Positions 7,561-17,002 of a stretch of DNA of 37,272 nucleotides are shown here, one piece after another (position 1 is the stretch's first letter; each line of letters begins with the position of its first letter). This stretch comes from Bacillus changyiensis (GTDB lineage: Bacteria > Bacillota > Bacilli > Bacillales > Bacillaceae): contig NZ_JAQFWW010000011.1 in the NCBI RefSeq assembly GCF_027706145.1, positions 1-37,272 on the forward strand, read 5' to 3'. The position numbers were made by a program, and so were the translations under genes. The notes under the pieces are model-generated. The model was not told where the DNA came from and searched no databases. It saw only the letters and a list, made by a program, of their open reading frames with translations.

Positions 7561-9144
7561 CTATTGAAACTCGACACTTGATAAAACTTCATTTCCTGTC
7601 GGATGGGGGACATAACCTTTTATATTACTTGCGCCTGCCAAGATCGGTGTTGAATGAGCGAGCGGTATCCATGGAGATTCATCATGAATAAGCTCCTGCG
7701 CTCTTTGATAAAGCTTGTTTCTTTTCTTCTGATCCGGGATTGTCTGAGCTTTTATCAATATATCGTGAAGTTCATCATGACTGAAATACGTATAGTTATT
7801 GCCGCCGATATTATCCTTATCAAGCAAAGTATAGATAAAGTTATCAGGGTCTCCATTATCCCCTGTCCACCCCATTAAAAATGCATCTGCTTCACCTTTG
7901 CTTACTTTATCTAGATAAGTGGCCCAATCATACGTGACAATTTGTGCTTGAACACCAATTTTCTCAAAGCTTGATTGAATCACCTCAGCGATTTTCATTC
8001 CATCTGGCATATATGGTCGTGGCACAGGCATGGCCCAAAGTTTCATTTTAAACCCGTTCGGGTAGCCCACTTTTTTCAAAAGCTGTTTTGCCTTTTCTAG
8101 ATCATATGGATAAGGCTCGATTTTGTCATGATAGCCTTCAAGCGACGGTGGAAGCGGATTTTTCGCTGGATCAGCTAGACCGCCATAAAATGAGTCAATA
8201 ATGGCCTGTTTGTCAACAGCATGATGTAATGCCTGACGGACCACCTTATTGTCAAATGGCTTTCTGTTTGTCGTTAATCCAAGGTAACCAACATTCATTG
8301 ATGGTCTTTTGAAAATCTTTAACTGTTTATCTTCTTTTATCCTTTCAATATCTGATGGATTCACACCATCCATCAAATCGATTTCCCCAGTTTTTAAGGC
8401 GTTGAGCCGTGCTGAATTTTCTGGAATGACTCGGAAAATAATTCTTTTCAATTTTGGTTTTTCTCGATCCCAGTAGCTTTCGTTTTTCTTAATCACGATT
8501 CTATCGTTAGCCTTCCATTGAACAAATTGATATGGACCTGTGCCAACAGGATGTTTTCTAAAGGTTTCCCCATATTTTTTTAGTGCAGCTGGACTAGCGA
8601 TTCCAAATGCAGTCATGGCAAGATTTTTTAAAAATGGCGCCTGTGGACGTTTTAAAATAAACTGAATTTTATGGTCATCAAGTACTTTGATTTCTTTAAT
8701 AACATGTCCCTTATCTTTTTTATAGCCTCCAAACATTCCATAGTAAGGAAATTTTTCTTCATCACCATTCATCCACCGTTCAAAATTGTATTTGACTGCT
8801 TCTGCATTAAAATCGGTTCCATCATGGAATTTCACGCCTTTTCTCAGTTCCAGTGTGTATGTGAGGCCGTCATCTGAAGCATCCCACTTCACAGCAAGGC
8901 CCTTTTTAAGGGTTGTATCCTGCTCACCGTAATTCAGCAATGTTTCAAATAAATTGATCGTTACTTTAAATGCTTCCCCTTCGGTTGCTGTAATTGGATC
9001 AAGTGAAGTCGAGTCACCACCTCTTCCAAAAATAAGCGTATCTCTTTCACGTTTTGATGCTTCGTCTTTTCCAGAACAGCCGATCAAGAAAATAGCGATA
9101 AACAATAACAAGCTCAAACTTTTTAACCAATGCCTTCTCTTCAT
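7561..9144 (-). CDS. Peptide-binding lipoprotein of the ABC importer (family 5 solute-binding protein)
   Basis: 527-residue receptor that captures peptides outside the membrane and delivers them to the permeases. The signal peptide ends in a lipobox LIGC, so C23 is lipidated. The mature part has the SBP family 5 landmarks GGDSTSLDP, LRKGVKFHDGTDFNAEAVKYNFERW and the VRQALHHAVDK region. Sequence style resembles dipeptide/glutathione-type receptors (DppA/GsiB-like), so the true substrate could be a short peptide; it cannot be fixed from sequence. The start ATG overlaps the upstream ATPase stop as ATGA (9141-9144), with GGGAGGAG just before it: translational coupling. Confidence 0.93.
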   Translation of the reverse strand: MKRRHWLKSLSLLLFIAIFLIGCSGKDEASKRERDTLIFGRGGDSTSLDPITATEGEAFKVTINLFETLLNYGEQDTTLKKGLAVKWDASDDGLTYTLELRKGVKFHDGTDFNAEAVKYNFERWMNGDEEKFPYYGMFGGYKKDKGHVIKEIKVLDDHKIQFILKRPQAPFLKNLAMTAFGIASPAALKKYGETFRKHPVGTGPYQFVQWKANDRIVIKKNESYWDREKPKLKRIIFRVIPENSARLNALKTGEIDLMDGVNPSDIERIKEDKQLKIFKRPSMNVGYLGLTTNRKPFDNKVVRQALHHAVDKQAIIDSFYGGLADPAKNPLPPSLEGYHDKIEPYPYDLEKAKQLLKKVGYPNGFKMKLWAMPVPRPYMPDGMKIAEVIQSSFEKIGVQAQIVTYDWATYLDKVSKGEADAFLMGWTGDNGDPDNFIYTLLDKDNIGGNNYTYFSHDELHDILIKAQTIPDQKKRNKLYQRAQELIHDESPWIPLAHSTPILAGASNIKGYVPHPTGNEVLSSVEFQ

Positions 9145-10097
9145 CTGTTCTCCTCCCTGTTAACGAAATGACATGCAACATAATGACTTTTCGACACTTC
9201 TTCGAGCAAAGGCTTTTCATCCTTGCAGATCGCTTCCCGCTTGTGGCACCGTCCATAAAAGGGACATCCCTTTTCACTTGTACTAGAATCTTCGTTATTA
9301 AATAACAGTTCAGCCGCTTCTCCTTTTCCAATAACCGGTACAGCAGCAAGAAGTATTTCTGTATATGGATGCTTTGCCTCATGAAATAAACTGTGTGTAT
9401 CAGCCATTTCAACAATTTTTCCTAAATACATCACAGCTACCCTATCACTTATATAGCGAACAACACTAAGGTCATGAGAAATAAACAAGAAAGTGAGTTC
9501 AAATGCTTCTTTTAAATCGGCTAAGAGATTCAAGATTTGTGCTTGAACAGAGACATCAAGTGCCGAAACAGGTTCATCAGCGATAATCAATTTAGGCTTT
9601 GTAATGAGTGCTCTAGCAATTCCAATCCTTTGCCTCTGGCCACCGCTAAACTGATGTGCATAGCGCTCACCGTAAGAAACATCCAGACCGACTAATTGCA
9701 ACATAGAGCGGACAACTTCTTTTCTTTCTGCCTTTGTTCCTAGTTTATGGACTATCAATGGCTCTTCTAAAACGGCTTTCATTTTCATGCGCGGGTGAAT
9801 AGATGCATATGGATCTTGAAAAATCATCTGAAACTGACGACGCATTCTCCTTACTTCCTTTGTGCTCTGCTTTGTGAGCTCTTGATTTAGAAATGTCACA
9901 TTTCCTGATGTCGGTTTGGTCAGCTGTAAAATCGACTTCCCCAAAGTTGATTTACCACAGCCAGATTCTCCAACAATCCCAAGTACCTCTCCCTTTTTAA
10001 CGGAAAATGAGACATCATCGACAGCTTTTATCATCTTTTTTCGTGATACATGATAATACTTTTTTAGCTGACTGATTTTTAACAATTCATGATCCAT
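9141..10097 (-). CDS. Peptide ABC transporter ATPase, DppF/AppF type
   Basis: 318-residue ABC ATPase energising peptide uptake. Walker A GESGCGKST, signature SGGQRQRIGIARAL, Walker B LIIADEP, then a C-terminal oligopeptide-transporter domain with four cysteines (GCPFYGRCHKREAIC ... VACHF), which in Dpp/Opp ATPases can hold an Fe-S cluster. The frame extends to 10118, but the ATG at 10097 (MDHELLKI) has GGAAGGAGG 5-6 nt upstream and is chosen. It overlaps the end of the first ATPase gene by 11 nt and the receptor start by 4 nt. Confidence 0.93.
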   Translation of the reverse strand: MDHELLKISQLKKYYHVSRKKMIKAVDDVSFSVKKGEVLGIVGESGCGKSTLGKSILQLTKPTSGNVTFLNQELTKQSTKEVRRMRRQFQMIFQDPYASIHPRMKMKAVLEEPLIVHKLGTKAERKEVVRSMLQLVGLDVSYGERYAHQFSGGQRQRIGIARALITKPKLIIADEPVSALDVSVQAQILNLLADLKEAFELTFLFISHDLSVVRYISDRVAVMYLGKIVEMADTHSLFHEAKHPYTEILLAAVPVIGKGEAAELLFNNEDSSTSEKGCPFYGRCHKREAICKDEKPLLEEVSKSHYVACHFVNREENR

Positions 10098-11064
10098 GGT
10101 GTCCTCCTTCCTCTTCAAAAAGAAAGCACCTCACAGAATGACCATCTGTCAGTCTACTTAAACATGGTTCTTCTTGTGTACAACGTTCGAATTGATGGGG
10201 ACATCGCGGAGCAAACATGCAGCCTTTTTTTATTGTTCCTGGTTGAGGTACTTGCCCTTCAATTGCAGCTAATCTCTTTGATTTGTCAGTGAATGCGGGA
10301 ATTGAGGCAAATAATCCTTTTGTATATGGATGTTTTGGATTTTTAAAAATAGTTGTAACACTGCCTTTTTCAACAATACGGCCAGCATACATGATCATCA
10401 CCCGTTCACATGTATTGTAGACAACTCCAAGGTCGTGGGTAATGAGGAGAATCGTCGTCTTAAATTTACGATTTACTTTTTTCAAAAGAGAAAGGATTTG
10501 GGCTTGGATGGTGACATCAAGTGCTGTTGTCGGTTCATCGGCAATGAGCAGTTTCGGTTCACAAATCAATGCCATCGCAATCATGACCCGCTGTCTCATT
10601 CCACCGGATAGCTCATGGGGATATTGCTTCATCAACTGAACAGGTCTCGGAAGGCCGACAGTTTCCAGCATCTGAACGGCTTGTTGATTTGCAGATTTTT
10701 TAGGAATTCTCATATGGCTGGAGAGTGCTTCTGTCAGTTGATCACCAATGGTGAAAAGAGGGTTAAGAGAGGTCATCGGCTCTTGAAAAATCATGGCTAC
10801 ATCTTTGCCACGCATATTTCGCCATTCTTTTTCTGATTGGGTGAGAAGATCCTTTTCACAAAAGAGAATTCGTCCTGTCGTGTTCGTATTAGCATTCAGC
10901 CCCATCAGCGCTAATGAGGTAACGCTTTTGCCACAGCCCGATTCCCCAACGACCCCCATAATTTCCCCTTGTTCAAGCGTAAACGTCACACCTTCCACAA
11001 TCGGAATATCTGATGTTTTTTGTGAAAATGAAATAGATAAATCTTTAACATCTAGTAATTTCAC
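10087..11064 (-). CDS. Peptide ABC transporter ATPase, DppD/AppD type (first gene of operon)
   Basis: 325-residue ABC ATPase, partner of the DppF-type subunit. Walker A GESGCGKSV, signature SGGMRQRVMIAMAL, Walker B LLIADEPTTALDVT, and the C-terminal cysteine-bearing oligopeptide domain (GCMFAPRCPHQFERC). The start is GTG at 11064 with GGTGG 5 nt upstream. As first gene it must be served by a promoter between 11065 and 11140; I see only a weak candidate (TTGTCT, 17 bp, TACGTG). The operon stands between ygaE and ygaD, adjacent in B. subtilis as I recall, so it looks like a lineage-specific insertion. Confidence 0.92.
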   Translation of the reverse strand: MKLLDVKDLSISFSQKTSDIPIVEGVTFTLEQGEIMGVVGESGCGKSVTSLALMGLNANTNTTGRILFCEKDLLTQSEKEWRNMRGKDVAMIFQEPMTSLNPLFTIGDQLTEALSSHMRIPKKSANQQAVQMLETVGLPRPVQLMKQYPHELSGGMRQRVMIAMALICEPKLLIADEPTTALDVTIQAQILSLLKKVNRKFKTTILLITHDLGVVYNTCERVMIMYAGRIVEKGSVTTIFKNPKHPYTKGLFASIPAFTDKSKRLAAIEGQVPQPGTIKKGCMFAPRCPHQFERCTQEEPCLSRLTDGHSVRCFLFEEEGGHHGS

Positions 11065-11138
11065 TTATCCACCCCCTAGCACGTATTTTTTAAATTGTAT
11101 TTAGACAACCTAGGAAATATGTACGAAATGTGACATAA

Positions 11139-11183
11139 ACAAAAAAAACCCAACTTTCGTTGACTGTATCCTAAACGAAAGTC
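11139..11183 (-). terminator. Terminator after ygaD
   Basis: Arms aactttcgtt (11152-11161) and aacgaaagtc (11174-11183) pair over about 9 bp, followed on the minus strand by GGGTTTTTTTTG. Placed just past the ygaD stop and before the peptide transporter operon. Confidence 0.85.
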
Positions 11184-11194
11184 AGGCTATCTGG

Positions 11195-12937
11195 TTAGCT
11201 TAGTTTTTGAATGGTGAATAACTGTTTATAATGGCTATCTTCGCTCATTAACTCCTGATGTGTTCCGATTTCAGCAATCTGGCCATTTTCAATTAAGACA
11301 ATTTTGTCTGCATGCGTAATCGTAGACAATCGATGAGCAACAATAAAGGTCGTTCGATCTTTTGCTAACTTTTCCATCGCATCCTGAATATAGTGCTCAC
11401 TCTCTAAATCGAGTGCTGAAGTAGCTTCATCCAAAATTAACAACGGCGGATTTTTTAAGAAAACCCTCGCAATTGAGATCCGCTGTTTTTGACCACCTGA
11501 AAGCTTGACACCCCGCTCCCCAACTTTTGTATCATATCCATCAGGAAGCTGCATGATAAAGTCATGTGCATATGCCGCTTTAGCCGCTTCAACAATTTGT
11601 TCCATCGATGCCTCTGGATCGCCAATTGAAATGTTGTCACGGATCGATTCACTGAACAAAAAAGTATCCTGTAACACCATGCCGATTTGATTTCTTAAGC
11701 TTCGTGCCTGGTAATCACGGACATCGATCCCATCAATATATATGTTTCCCCCAGTGACATCATAAAACCTCGGAATCAGGCTGACAAGTGTAGATTTTCC
11801 GCCTCCACTCATCCCAACAAGTGCAATCGTTTCCCCTTGTTCTGCTCTTAAGGAAAGCTGTTGCAAAATGTTTTCGTTTGTTTTTTCATATTGAAATGAG
11901 ACGTTTTTAAACTCGACATTTCCTTGTAACTGTTTAGCTTTTATGGCATTCGGTTTATCTTTTAATTCATAAGGTTCATCAATAAATTCAAATAGTCTGT
12001 CCATAGAAGCAATTGATTGGGTCAATGTTGTAGACGAATTAATGAGACGCCTAAGCGGATTGTAGAGTCGTTCGATATAGCCGACAAATGCAACCATCGT
12101 GCCTACTGAAAGGGACCCGTGAATAACTTCATATCCGGCAACAGTAATGATGATTAGCGGAGCAAGATCTGTGATCGTATTCACAACTGCAAATGTTTTG
12201 GCATTCCAAGTCGTATGACTGATCGCTTTTCCAAGGAAATTTCCATTCTCTTGATTAAATTGTTTTTGTTCATAATCTTCAATTGCAAAACTTCTAATCA
12301 CTGGCATTCCCTGAACCCGCTCATGAAGGTGCCCTTGCACTTGAGCTAGAGCCTGAGAACGCTCACGTGTTAAAGTTCTGAGTCTCGTATAAAAATATTT
12401 AACAGCCAAACCGTAAAGTGGGAACAAGATAATAGATATCAAAGTCAATTTGACATCCATCATGATCATGATGATGATGGCAATAAAAATGGTCATCACA
12501 TCAAGCCATACATTCATCAGCCCAATAATGACAAACTCTTTTGTTTGCTCAACATCATTGATCACCCTTGAAATAATTTCCCCAGCCCGATTATTTGCGT
12601 AAAACTTAAGGCTTAATTTTTGAAGATGGGAAAAAAGCTGATCTCTAATATCAAACAGCACTTTGCTTGCCGTCCATTGGGCGAAATACTGACGATAATA
12701 TTCTACAGGTGGACGAAGCAGCAAAAAAATGGCGAACATGACCGCCATTATGATAAATAAAGATGATGTTTTTTCCTGTGCCGTTCCATTTCCCTGAATG
12801 ATGTCATCTACCACATATTTCAGAAGAAGCGGGATGATAAGCGGAATAGAAAATTTCACCATACCAATCAAAACTGTCAACACGATTTTCCATCTATAAG
12901 GTTTTACAAATTCCATATAACGTCTAATAACACCCAC
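11195..12937 (-). CDS. ygaD: YgaD, multidrug-type ABC exporter half-transporter
   Basis: 580 residues, the exact length of the family. The N-terminal six-helix ABC transporter domain (about 1-310) precedes a nucleotide-binding domain with Walker A GMSGGGKST, signature KLSGGQKQRISIARV, Walker B LLILDEATSALD and H-loop IVAHRLST. Half-transporters of this MsbA/LmrA-like group act as homodimers exporting lipids or drugs; the YgaD substrate is unknown. The start is GTG at 12937 with GGGGGG 7 nt upstream; ATGs at 12941-12944 are out of frame. Order ygaD-ygaC-ygaB is conserved with B. subtilis. Confidence 0.94.
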   Translation of the reverse strand: MGVIRRYMEFVKPYRWKIVLTVLIGMVKFSIPLIIPLLLKYVVDDIIQGNGTAQEKTSSLFIIMAVMFAIFLLLRPPVEYYRQYFAQWTASKVLFDIRDQLFSHLQKLSLKFYANNRAGEIISRVINDVEQTKEFVIIGLMNVWLDVMTIFIAIIIMIMMDVKLTLISIILFPLYGLAVKYFYTRLRTLTRERSQALAQVQGHLHERVQGMPVIRSFAIEDYEQKQFNQENGNFLGKAISHTTWNAKTFAVVNTITDLAPLIIITVAGYEVIHGSLSVGTMVAFVGYIERLYNPLRRLINSSTTLTQSIASMDRLFEFIDEPYELKDKPNAIKAKQLQGNVEFKNVSFQYEKTNENILQQLSLRAEQGETIALVGMSGGGKSTLVSLIPRFYDVTGGNIYIDGIDVRDYQARSLRNQIGMVLQDTFLFSESIRDNISIGDPEASMEQIVEAAKAAYAHDFIMQLPDGYDTKVGERGVKLSGGQKQRISIARVFLKNPPLLILDEATSALDLESEHYIQDAMEKLAKDRTTFIVAHRLSTITHADKIVLIENGQIAEIGTHQELMSEDSHYKQLFTIQKLS

Positions 12938-12973
12938 ACATCATCCCCCCTTATTATTTAGTGCGGGTACACT

Positions 12974-13002
12974 ACAAAAAACCTGTTGAAGCTCAACAGG
13001 TT
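12974..13002 (-). terminator. Terminator after ygaC
   Basis: Perfect 10-bp stem aacctgttga (12980-12989) with tcaacaggtt (12993-13002), 3-nt loop, then a T-run on the minus strand. Confidence 0.88.
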
Positions 13003-13533
13003 TTATTTTGTATAATGAAGATACCGCTCATACCACATATCAATAAACTCCGGAGCAAATGGGCCTTTTCTTTGATGAATCCAATGCAGTAATGTGTTGA
13101 GGTGAGCTTTTAAAATGCCGTCTATTACCTTTGGATAATTCATGGCCACTTTATGATCCGCATATTCATCTTCATCAAGAATATTGTAAGTCATATCTGG
13201 AAATACTTTCACATCTAGATCATAGTCGATGTACTTAATAGCCTCATCATCTAATGCAAACGGAGAACTGATATTACAATAATAATAGACACCGTCATCT
13301 CGAAGCATACCAATGACGTTAAACCACTGATTAGCATGGAAATAACAAATTGCAGGCTCTCGTGTCACCCATGTCCGGCCATCTGATTCAGTGACCGTTG
13401 TCCGGTCATTAGCGCCAATAATGGACAATTTTGTTGCTCTTAAAATCGTTGTTTCATTCCATATCCGATGAAGTTGCCCATTGTGCTTGTAACTATGAAT
13501 TTGAATGGTGTCTCCTTCCTTGGGAAAGCCCAT
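13003..13533 (-). CDS. ygaC: YgaC, DUF402 nucleoside tri-/diphosphatase family protein
   Basis: 176 residues, full length for the family (UPF0374/Ntdp). Characterised staphylococcal relatives hydrolyse nucleoside tri- and diphosphates with a divalent metal; that role is inferred here. Visible family features are [17 protein letters not shown], the barrel core ending [10 protein letters not shown], and the acidic metal-binding segment [13 protein letters not shown] followed by DEDEYADHK. The ATG at 13533 follows AGGGGAGA. Monocistronic, with its own terminator. Confidence 0.9.
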   Translation of the reverse strand: MGFPKEGDTIQIHSYKHNGQLHRIWNETTILRATKLSIIGANDRTTVTESDGRTWVTREPAICYFHANQWFNVIGMLRDDGVYYYCNISSPFALDDEAIKYIDYDLDVKVFPDMTYNILDEDEYADHKVAMNYPKVIDGILKAHLNTLLHWIHQRKGPFAPEFIDMWYERYLHYTK

Positions 13534-13635
13534 GTTTCTCCCCTACTTTCTTTACAAAAGCCTAACAAGTCAGTGTGTCACTTCGCCTGTCCGACATTCT
13601 TTTATATATTATAACGTCTGAAATTGAAAAATGAA

Positions 13636-13672
13636 AATAAAACAGCCACTCCCATCAGGAATGGCCCCTTTT
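13636..13672 (-). terminator. Terminator after ygaB
   Basis: Minus-strand stem GCCATTC / GAGTGGC (one wobble pair) with about 7-nt loop, followed by TGTTTTATTTTC. Confidence 0.7.
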
Positions 13673-13681
13673 AAAAAAGTA

Positions 13682-13939
13682 TCATGGGGAAGACGCGGTT
13701 TCAATTTGTTGATAAGCTTGGATGACCTGCTCTGTTTGCTTTTGAAACAAATCCTGAATAACAGCAAGGTCTTTCCGCTTTTCGGCAATGGTTTCTTGAA
13801 TGGATACAAGCTGAGCCTTTTTTTCAAGACTGAGCAGTTCTTTTTCGATTTCTTGGCACCTTTCAATTTCCTCTTGGAGAAATAACAGTTGATCCATGAT
13901 TTGCATCTGACCCTTTACCAAATTCTCAAATTTCGGCAT
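13682..13939 (-). CDS. ygaB: YgaB-like coiled-coil protein
   Basis: 85 residues, almost entirely predicted helix with heptad-like hydrophobics from about residue 10 to 75 (QIMDQLLFLQEEIERCQEIE ... KELLSLEKKAQL), typical of a short soluble coiled coil. Identified as YgaB by position between ygaC and sspE. No function known. The ATG at 13939 has GGGAGGATATGA upstream. Slightly shorter than the roughly 100 residues I recall for B. subtilis. Confidence 0.8.
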   Translation of the reverse strand: MPKFENLVKGQMQIMDQLLFLQEEIERCQEIEKELLSLEKKAQLVSIQETIAEKRKDLAVIQDLFQKQTEQVIQAYQQIETASSP

Positions 13940-14051
13940 TCATATCCTCCCATTCTTTGCTCTACTCCATTTATTTCCTAAGTATCAATTCCCTATACAT
14001 TTCAAAAGTCCTTTGACTGATTATGCCTAAGCAAGAGAAATTTTGTCGTTT

Positions 14052-14103
14052 AAAAAGAAAAAAGGCCTCCAAAAAGTCAGAACACTAACTTTTTGGAAAG
14101 CCC
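14052..14103 (-). terminator. Terminator after sspE
   Basis: Long stem: ccaaaaagt (14069-14077) pairs with actttttgg, extended by ggcc/ggc with a bulge; the minus strand then reads CCTTTTTTCTTTTT. Confidence 0.8.
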
Positions 14104-14119
14104 TTTTGTATTACGGTGA

Positions 14120-14284
14120 TTAGCTGTTTTGTTGTTTGTTTTGCTCAGCTTGCTGGTTTTGTTGTCTTACTTTCTGCACATTTGTCTCACTGGCAAATTC
14201 AGTGCCGAATTGACCTTGATGTGCAGAAGCATTGTTTTGCTGTCTTACTTTTTGGACGTTTGTTTTGGATTGTTGGTTAGCCAT
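14120..14284 (-). CDS. sspE: SspE, gamma-type small acid-soluble spore protein, unusually short
   Basis: 54-residue protein beginning MANQQSKTNVQKVRQQN and ending AEQNKQQNS. Gamma-type SASPs are glutamine/asparagine-rich amino-acid stores in the spore core, degraded at germination by the GPR protease. Two near-copies of TNVQKVRQQN flank a single GPR-type site (GQFGTEFASET). The family member of B. subtilis is 84 residues with two such sites, so this copy has lost about one repeat. The ATG at 14284 has a perfect GGAGGTGAT ribosome site, and a sigma-G-type promoter lies just upstream. Position between ygaB and fabL is conserved. Confidence 0.92.
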   Translation of the reverse strand: MANQQSKTNVQKVRQQNNASAHQGQFGTEFASETNVQKVRQQNQQAEQNKQQNS

Positions 14285-14306
14285 TGTATATCACCTCCAC
14301 GACCAT

Positions 14307-14335
14307 TAATTTGTGCAAGCAGGTGATATTTATTC
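14307..14335 (-). promoter_or_regulatory. Sigma-G promoter of sspE
   Basis: Minus-strand GAATA (14331-14335), 17-bp spacer, CAAATTA (14307-14313). This fits the forespore sigma-G consensus (G-ATA / CAWWNTA) and is correctly placed for a spore protein gene. Confidence 0.7.
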
Positions 14336-14350
14336 ATTCATCCAAAAAAA

Positions 14351-15109
<759 letters not shown>

Positions 15110-15190
15110 TCAACTCCTACTGATTTGTATAGTAATTTTAAGTTTGTTAAACAATAAACATCATCGATTATGAAAAGGAGGCTTCAACCT

Positions 15191-15415
15191 ATGTATGTCG
15201 GACGAGACATAAGTGAACTTGACCACACGCCTAAACATGAATGGAAAAATACAGAACTTCTTTTTTTTCACCATGCTTTTCAGCAACTAATGCCTTTTTT
15301 AAATCAAGAAGGACATGCTGAATACCGTGAAGTTATTGAAGAAATCGAAGCTAGAGGCGGTTTGCACCGCCAGGAAGCAGACTATACTCACGGTACCCAA
15401 ATCCAGTATGACTAA
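15191..15415 (+). CDS. yfhS: YfhS, small conserved protein
   Basis: 74 residues, identified as YfhS by position next to fabL and length. Soluble, acidic and histidine-containing (FFHHAFQQLMPFLNQEG); no domain of known function. The frame opens upstream at 15170, but the ATG at 15191 (MYVGRD) has AAAAGGAGG 9 nt upstream and fits the family start. I recall sporulation-linked expression in B. subtilis but the sequence does not show it. Divergent from fabL, convergent with mutY. Confidence 0.8.
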   Translation: MYVGRDISELDHTPKHEWKNTELLFFHHAFQQLMPFLNQEGHAEYREVIEEIEARGGLHRQEADYTHGTQIQYD

Positions 15416-15418
15416 TGG

Positions 15419-15440
15419 GCAGGATGCACAGCCTGACTGC
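15419..15440. terminator. Possible weak terminator between yfhS and mutY
   Basis: ggcag / ctgcc arms about 14 nt apart in the 25-bp gap between two convergent genes. No convincing T-run, so tentative. Confidence 0.3.
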
Positions 15441-16526
15441 CTATTTCATATACATATTCCATATTTTTTGATGAGAAACCGGGAAAGCATACTGTTCAAG
15501 TTCTTCTTTCGTTACCTTTTTTAAATAGGAGTGATCGGGTTTATTCACCACTTTCCCGAAAAATACAGAGATGTTCCAGACAAGGTGTGTAAAGACATGT
15601 TCGACAACCCCTTGGAGTGGGCCAATTTCGACAGCGATTCCGGCTTTTTCCTTTAAGAAAGCGGCAAGCTGTTCCCGCTCATGTTTCAAACCTTTTTGCG
15701 TTTCTGTATTAGGAAACTCCCAAAGGTTAGCAAGAAGACCGGAATCAGGCCTTTTATGGATATAAACATATCCTTCTTCGTCTGTTAAAACAACAGCGGC
15801 AAGACTTTTCAATGTCGGTTTTTTCTTTTTACTTTTGATAGGGAGTTCTTGTTCACAACCTTCTTGAAAAGCTGAACAATGCTCACGAACTGGGCAAAGC
15901 AGGCAGGACGGTGATTTTGGAGTACAGATGATCGCACCGAGCTCCATCAGTCCCTGATTGAATTCAGACGGTTTTTCTGGTGCCATAAATGCTTCCACAA
16001 CTTTTTCAAAAATGGTTTTTGTTTTCGGTTTTGCAATATCATCCCAAATCGAAAGAATTCTTGCCATGACCCGCATCACATTACCATCTACAGCAGGTAC
16101 CGGCTGATTGTAAGCAATGCTCAAGACAGCTCCCTTTGTGTAAGGACCGACACCTTTTAAACTGCCAAATTCCTCTTTTGAAGAAGGCACAACTCCTCCA
16201 TAGCGTTCATGGACTTCCTTGACTGCACTCTGCAAATTTCGAACCCTTGAATAGTATCCAAGTCCTTCCCATGCTTTCAGTACTTTTTCTTCGTCAGCTT
16301 CAGCAAGTTCCTTAATGGACGGAAATTTTTCAATGAAGTTCTCAAAATATGGGATGACCGTATCCACTCTTGTCTGTTGTAGCATCACTTCTGAAACCCA
16401 GACTTTATAAGGATCATTGTTGGCACGCCAAGGGAGGTCTCGTTTTTCTTTTTCATACCAAGATATTAAATCTTTTTGAAACTTTTTTATATTTTTTTGC
16501 TCTAATTTCATTTCTATATCAATCAT
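15441..16526 (-). CDS. mutY: MutY, adenine DNA glycosylase
   Basis: 361 residues. Removes adenine mispaired with 8-oxoguanine. N-terminal HhH-GPD glycosylase domain with the catalytic region [11 protein letters not shown], the helix-hairpin-helix [12 protein letters not shown] and the catalytic aspartate in VDGNVMRV. A [4Fe-4S] loop follows with C-x6-C-x2-C-x5-C ([17 protein letters not shown]). The C-terminal NUDIX-like domain (about 230-355) recognises 8-oxoG. The frame opens at 16544, but the ATG at 16526 ([10 protein letters not shown]) has AAGGAG 7 nt upstream. B. subtilis yfhQ is the counterpart. Confidence 0.95.
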   Translation of the reverse strand: MIDIEMKLEQKNIKKFQKDLISWYEKEKRDLPWRANNDPYKVWVSEVMLQQTRVDTVIPYFENFIEKFPSIKELAEADEEKVLKAWEGLGYYSRVRNLQSAVKEVHERYGGVVPSSKEEFGSLKGVGPYTKGAVLSIAYNQPVPAVDGNVMRVMARILSIWDDIAKPKTKTIFEKVVEAFMAPEKPSEFNQGLMELGAIICTPKSPSCLLCPVREHCSAFQEGCEQELPIKSKKKKPTLKSLAAVVLTDEEGYVYIHKRPDSGLLANLWEFPNTETQKGLKHEREQLAAFLKEKAGIAVEIGPLQGVVEHVFTHLVWNISVFFGKVVNKPDHSYLKKVTKEELEQYAFPVSHQKIWNMYMK

Positions 16527-16646
16527 AAAACGTCTCCTTGACATTTACATGTATACGTTTGTTATTTCGACTTTTTGTTGTAAACTAAATGCATATACGT
16601 TAACATGTTACATTAAAAGTGAGGAAAGAAAAAGTATTAAACTCAT

Positions 16647-17002
16647 CTCTGCCTACAGGACGTAGGTACTCAGCGTTTCTCACAGGACGTGAGAGTTTTT
16701 AGCTGAGTTTCCTTGCCTCGACGTAGGTACTCAAGCTTCTCACACGACGTGAGAGCCTTTAGCTGAGTTTCCTTGCCTCGACGTAGGTACTCAAGCTTCT
16801 CACACGACGTGAGAGCCTTTAGCTGAGTTTCCTTGGTACTCAAGCTTCTCACACGACGTGAGAGTTTTTAGCTGAGTTTCCTTGCCTCGACGTAGGTACT
16901 CAAGCTTCTCACACGACGTGAGAGCCTTTAGCTGAGTTTCCTTGCCTCGACGTAGGTACTCAAGCTTCTCACACGACGTGAGAGTTTTTAGCTGAGTTTC
17001 CA
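16647..17002. repeat. Six-copy tandem array of nested-hairpin repeats (about 60 bp units)
   Basis: Units begin with GGTACTCA at 16665, 16726, 16786, 16835, 16895 and 16955. The period is 60-61 bp except 49 between copies 3 and 4, where an 11-bp GCCTCGACGTA segment is absent. Each unit holds an inner stem tctcac/gtgaga (5-nt loop) inside outer arms ACTCA(A)GC/GCTGAGT. Copy 1 is preceded by a further hairpin cctac-aggac-gtagg, whose loop equals that of its own inner hairpin; copies 2-6 have loop acgac. The inter-copy spacer ccttgcctcgacgtag looks like a decayed version of the first hairpin. One minus-strand frame stays open across several copies (repeating ETQLKALTSCEKLEYLRRGK), which simply reflects the multiple-of-three period; no gene is called. 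Confidence 0.95.

Noticed and set aside
9047..9415. 122-codon minus-strand frame overlapping the ATPase and receptor genes
   Set aside because: Out-of-frame shadow of two strong conserved genes.
11065..11140. Promoter for the peptide transporter operon (TTGTCT-17-TACGTG)
   Set aside because: The -10 is too far from consensus to list as a feature; a promoter must exist nearby but I cannot place it.
16651..16696. CsrA sponge RNA, because hairpin loops in the first unit read ACAGGACGT (AGGA in the loop)
   Set aside because: Only the first copy has the GGA loops; the other five have ACGAC loops that CsrA would not bind, so a titration RNA is unlikely.
16647..17002. CRISPR array or a repeat-coded protein in the 60-bp repeat region
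   Set aside because: Repeats are contiguous without unique spacers and no cas genes are near. The open minus-strand frames (ETQLKALTSCEK...) only reflect the multiple-of-three period; no ribosome site or start supports them.
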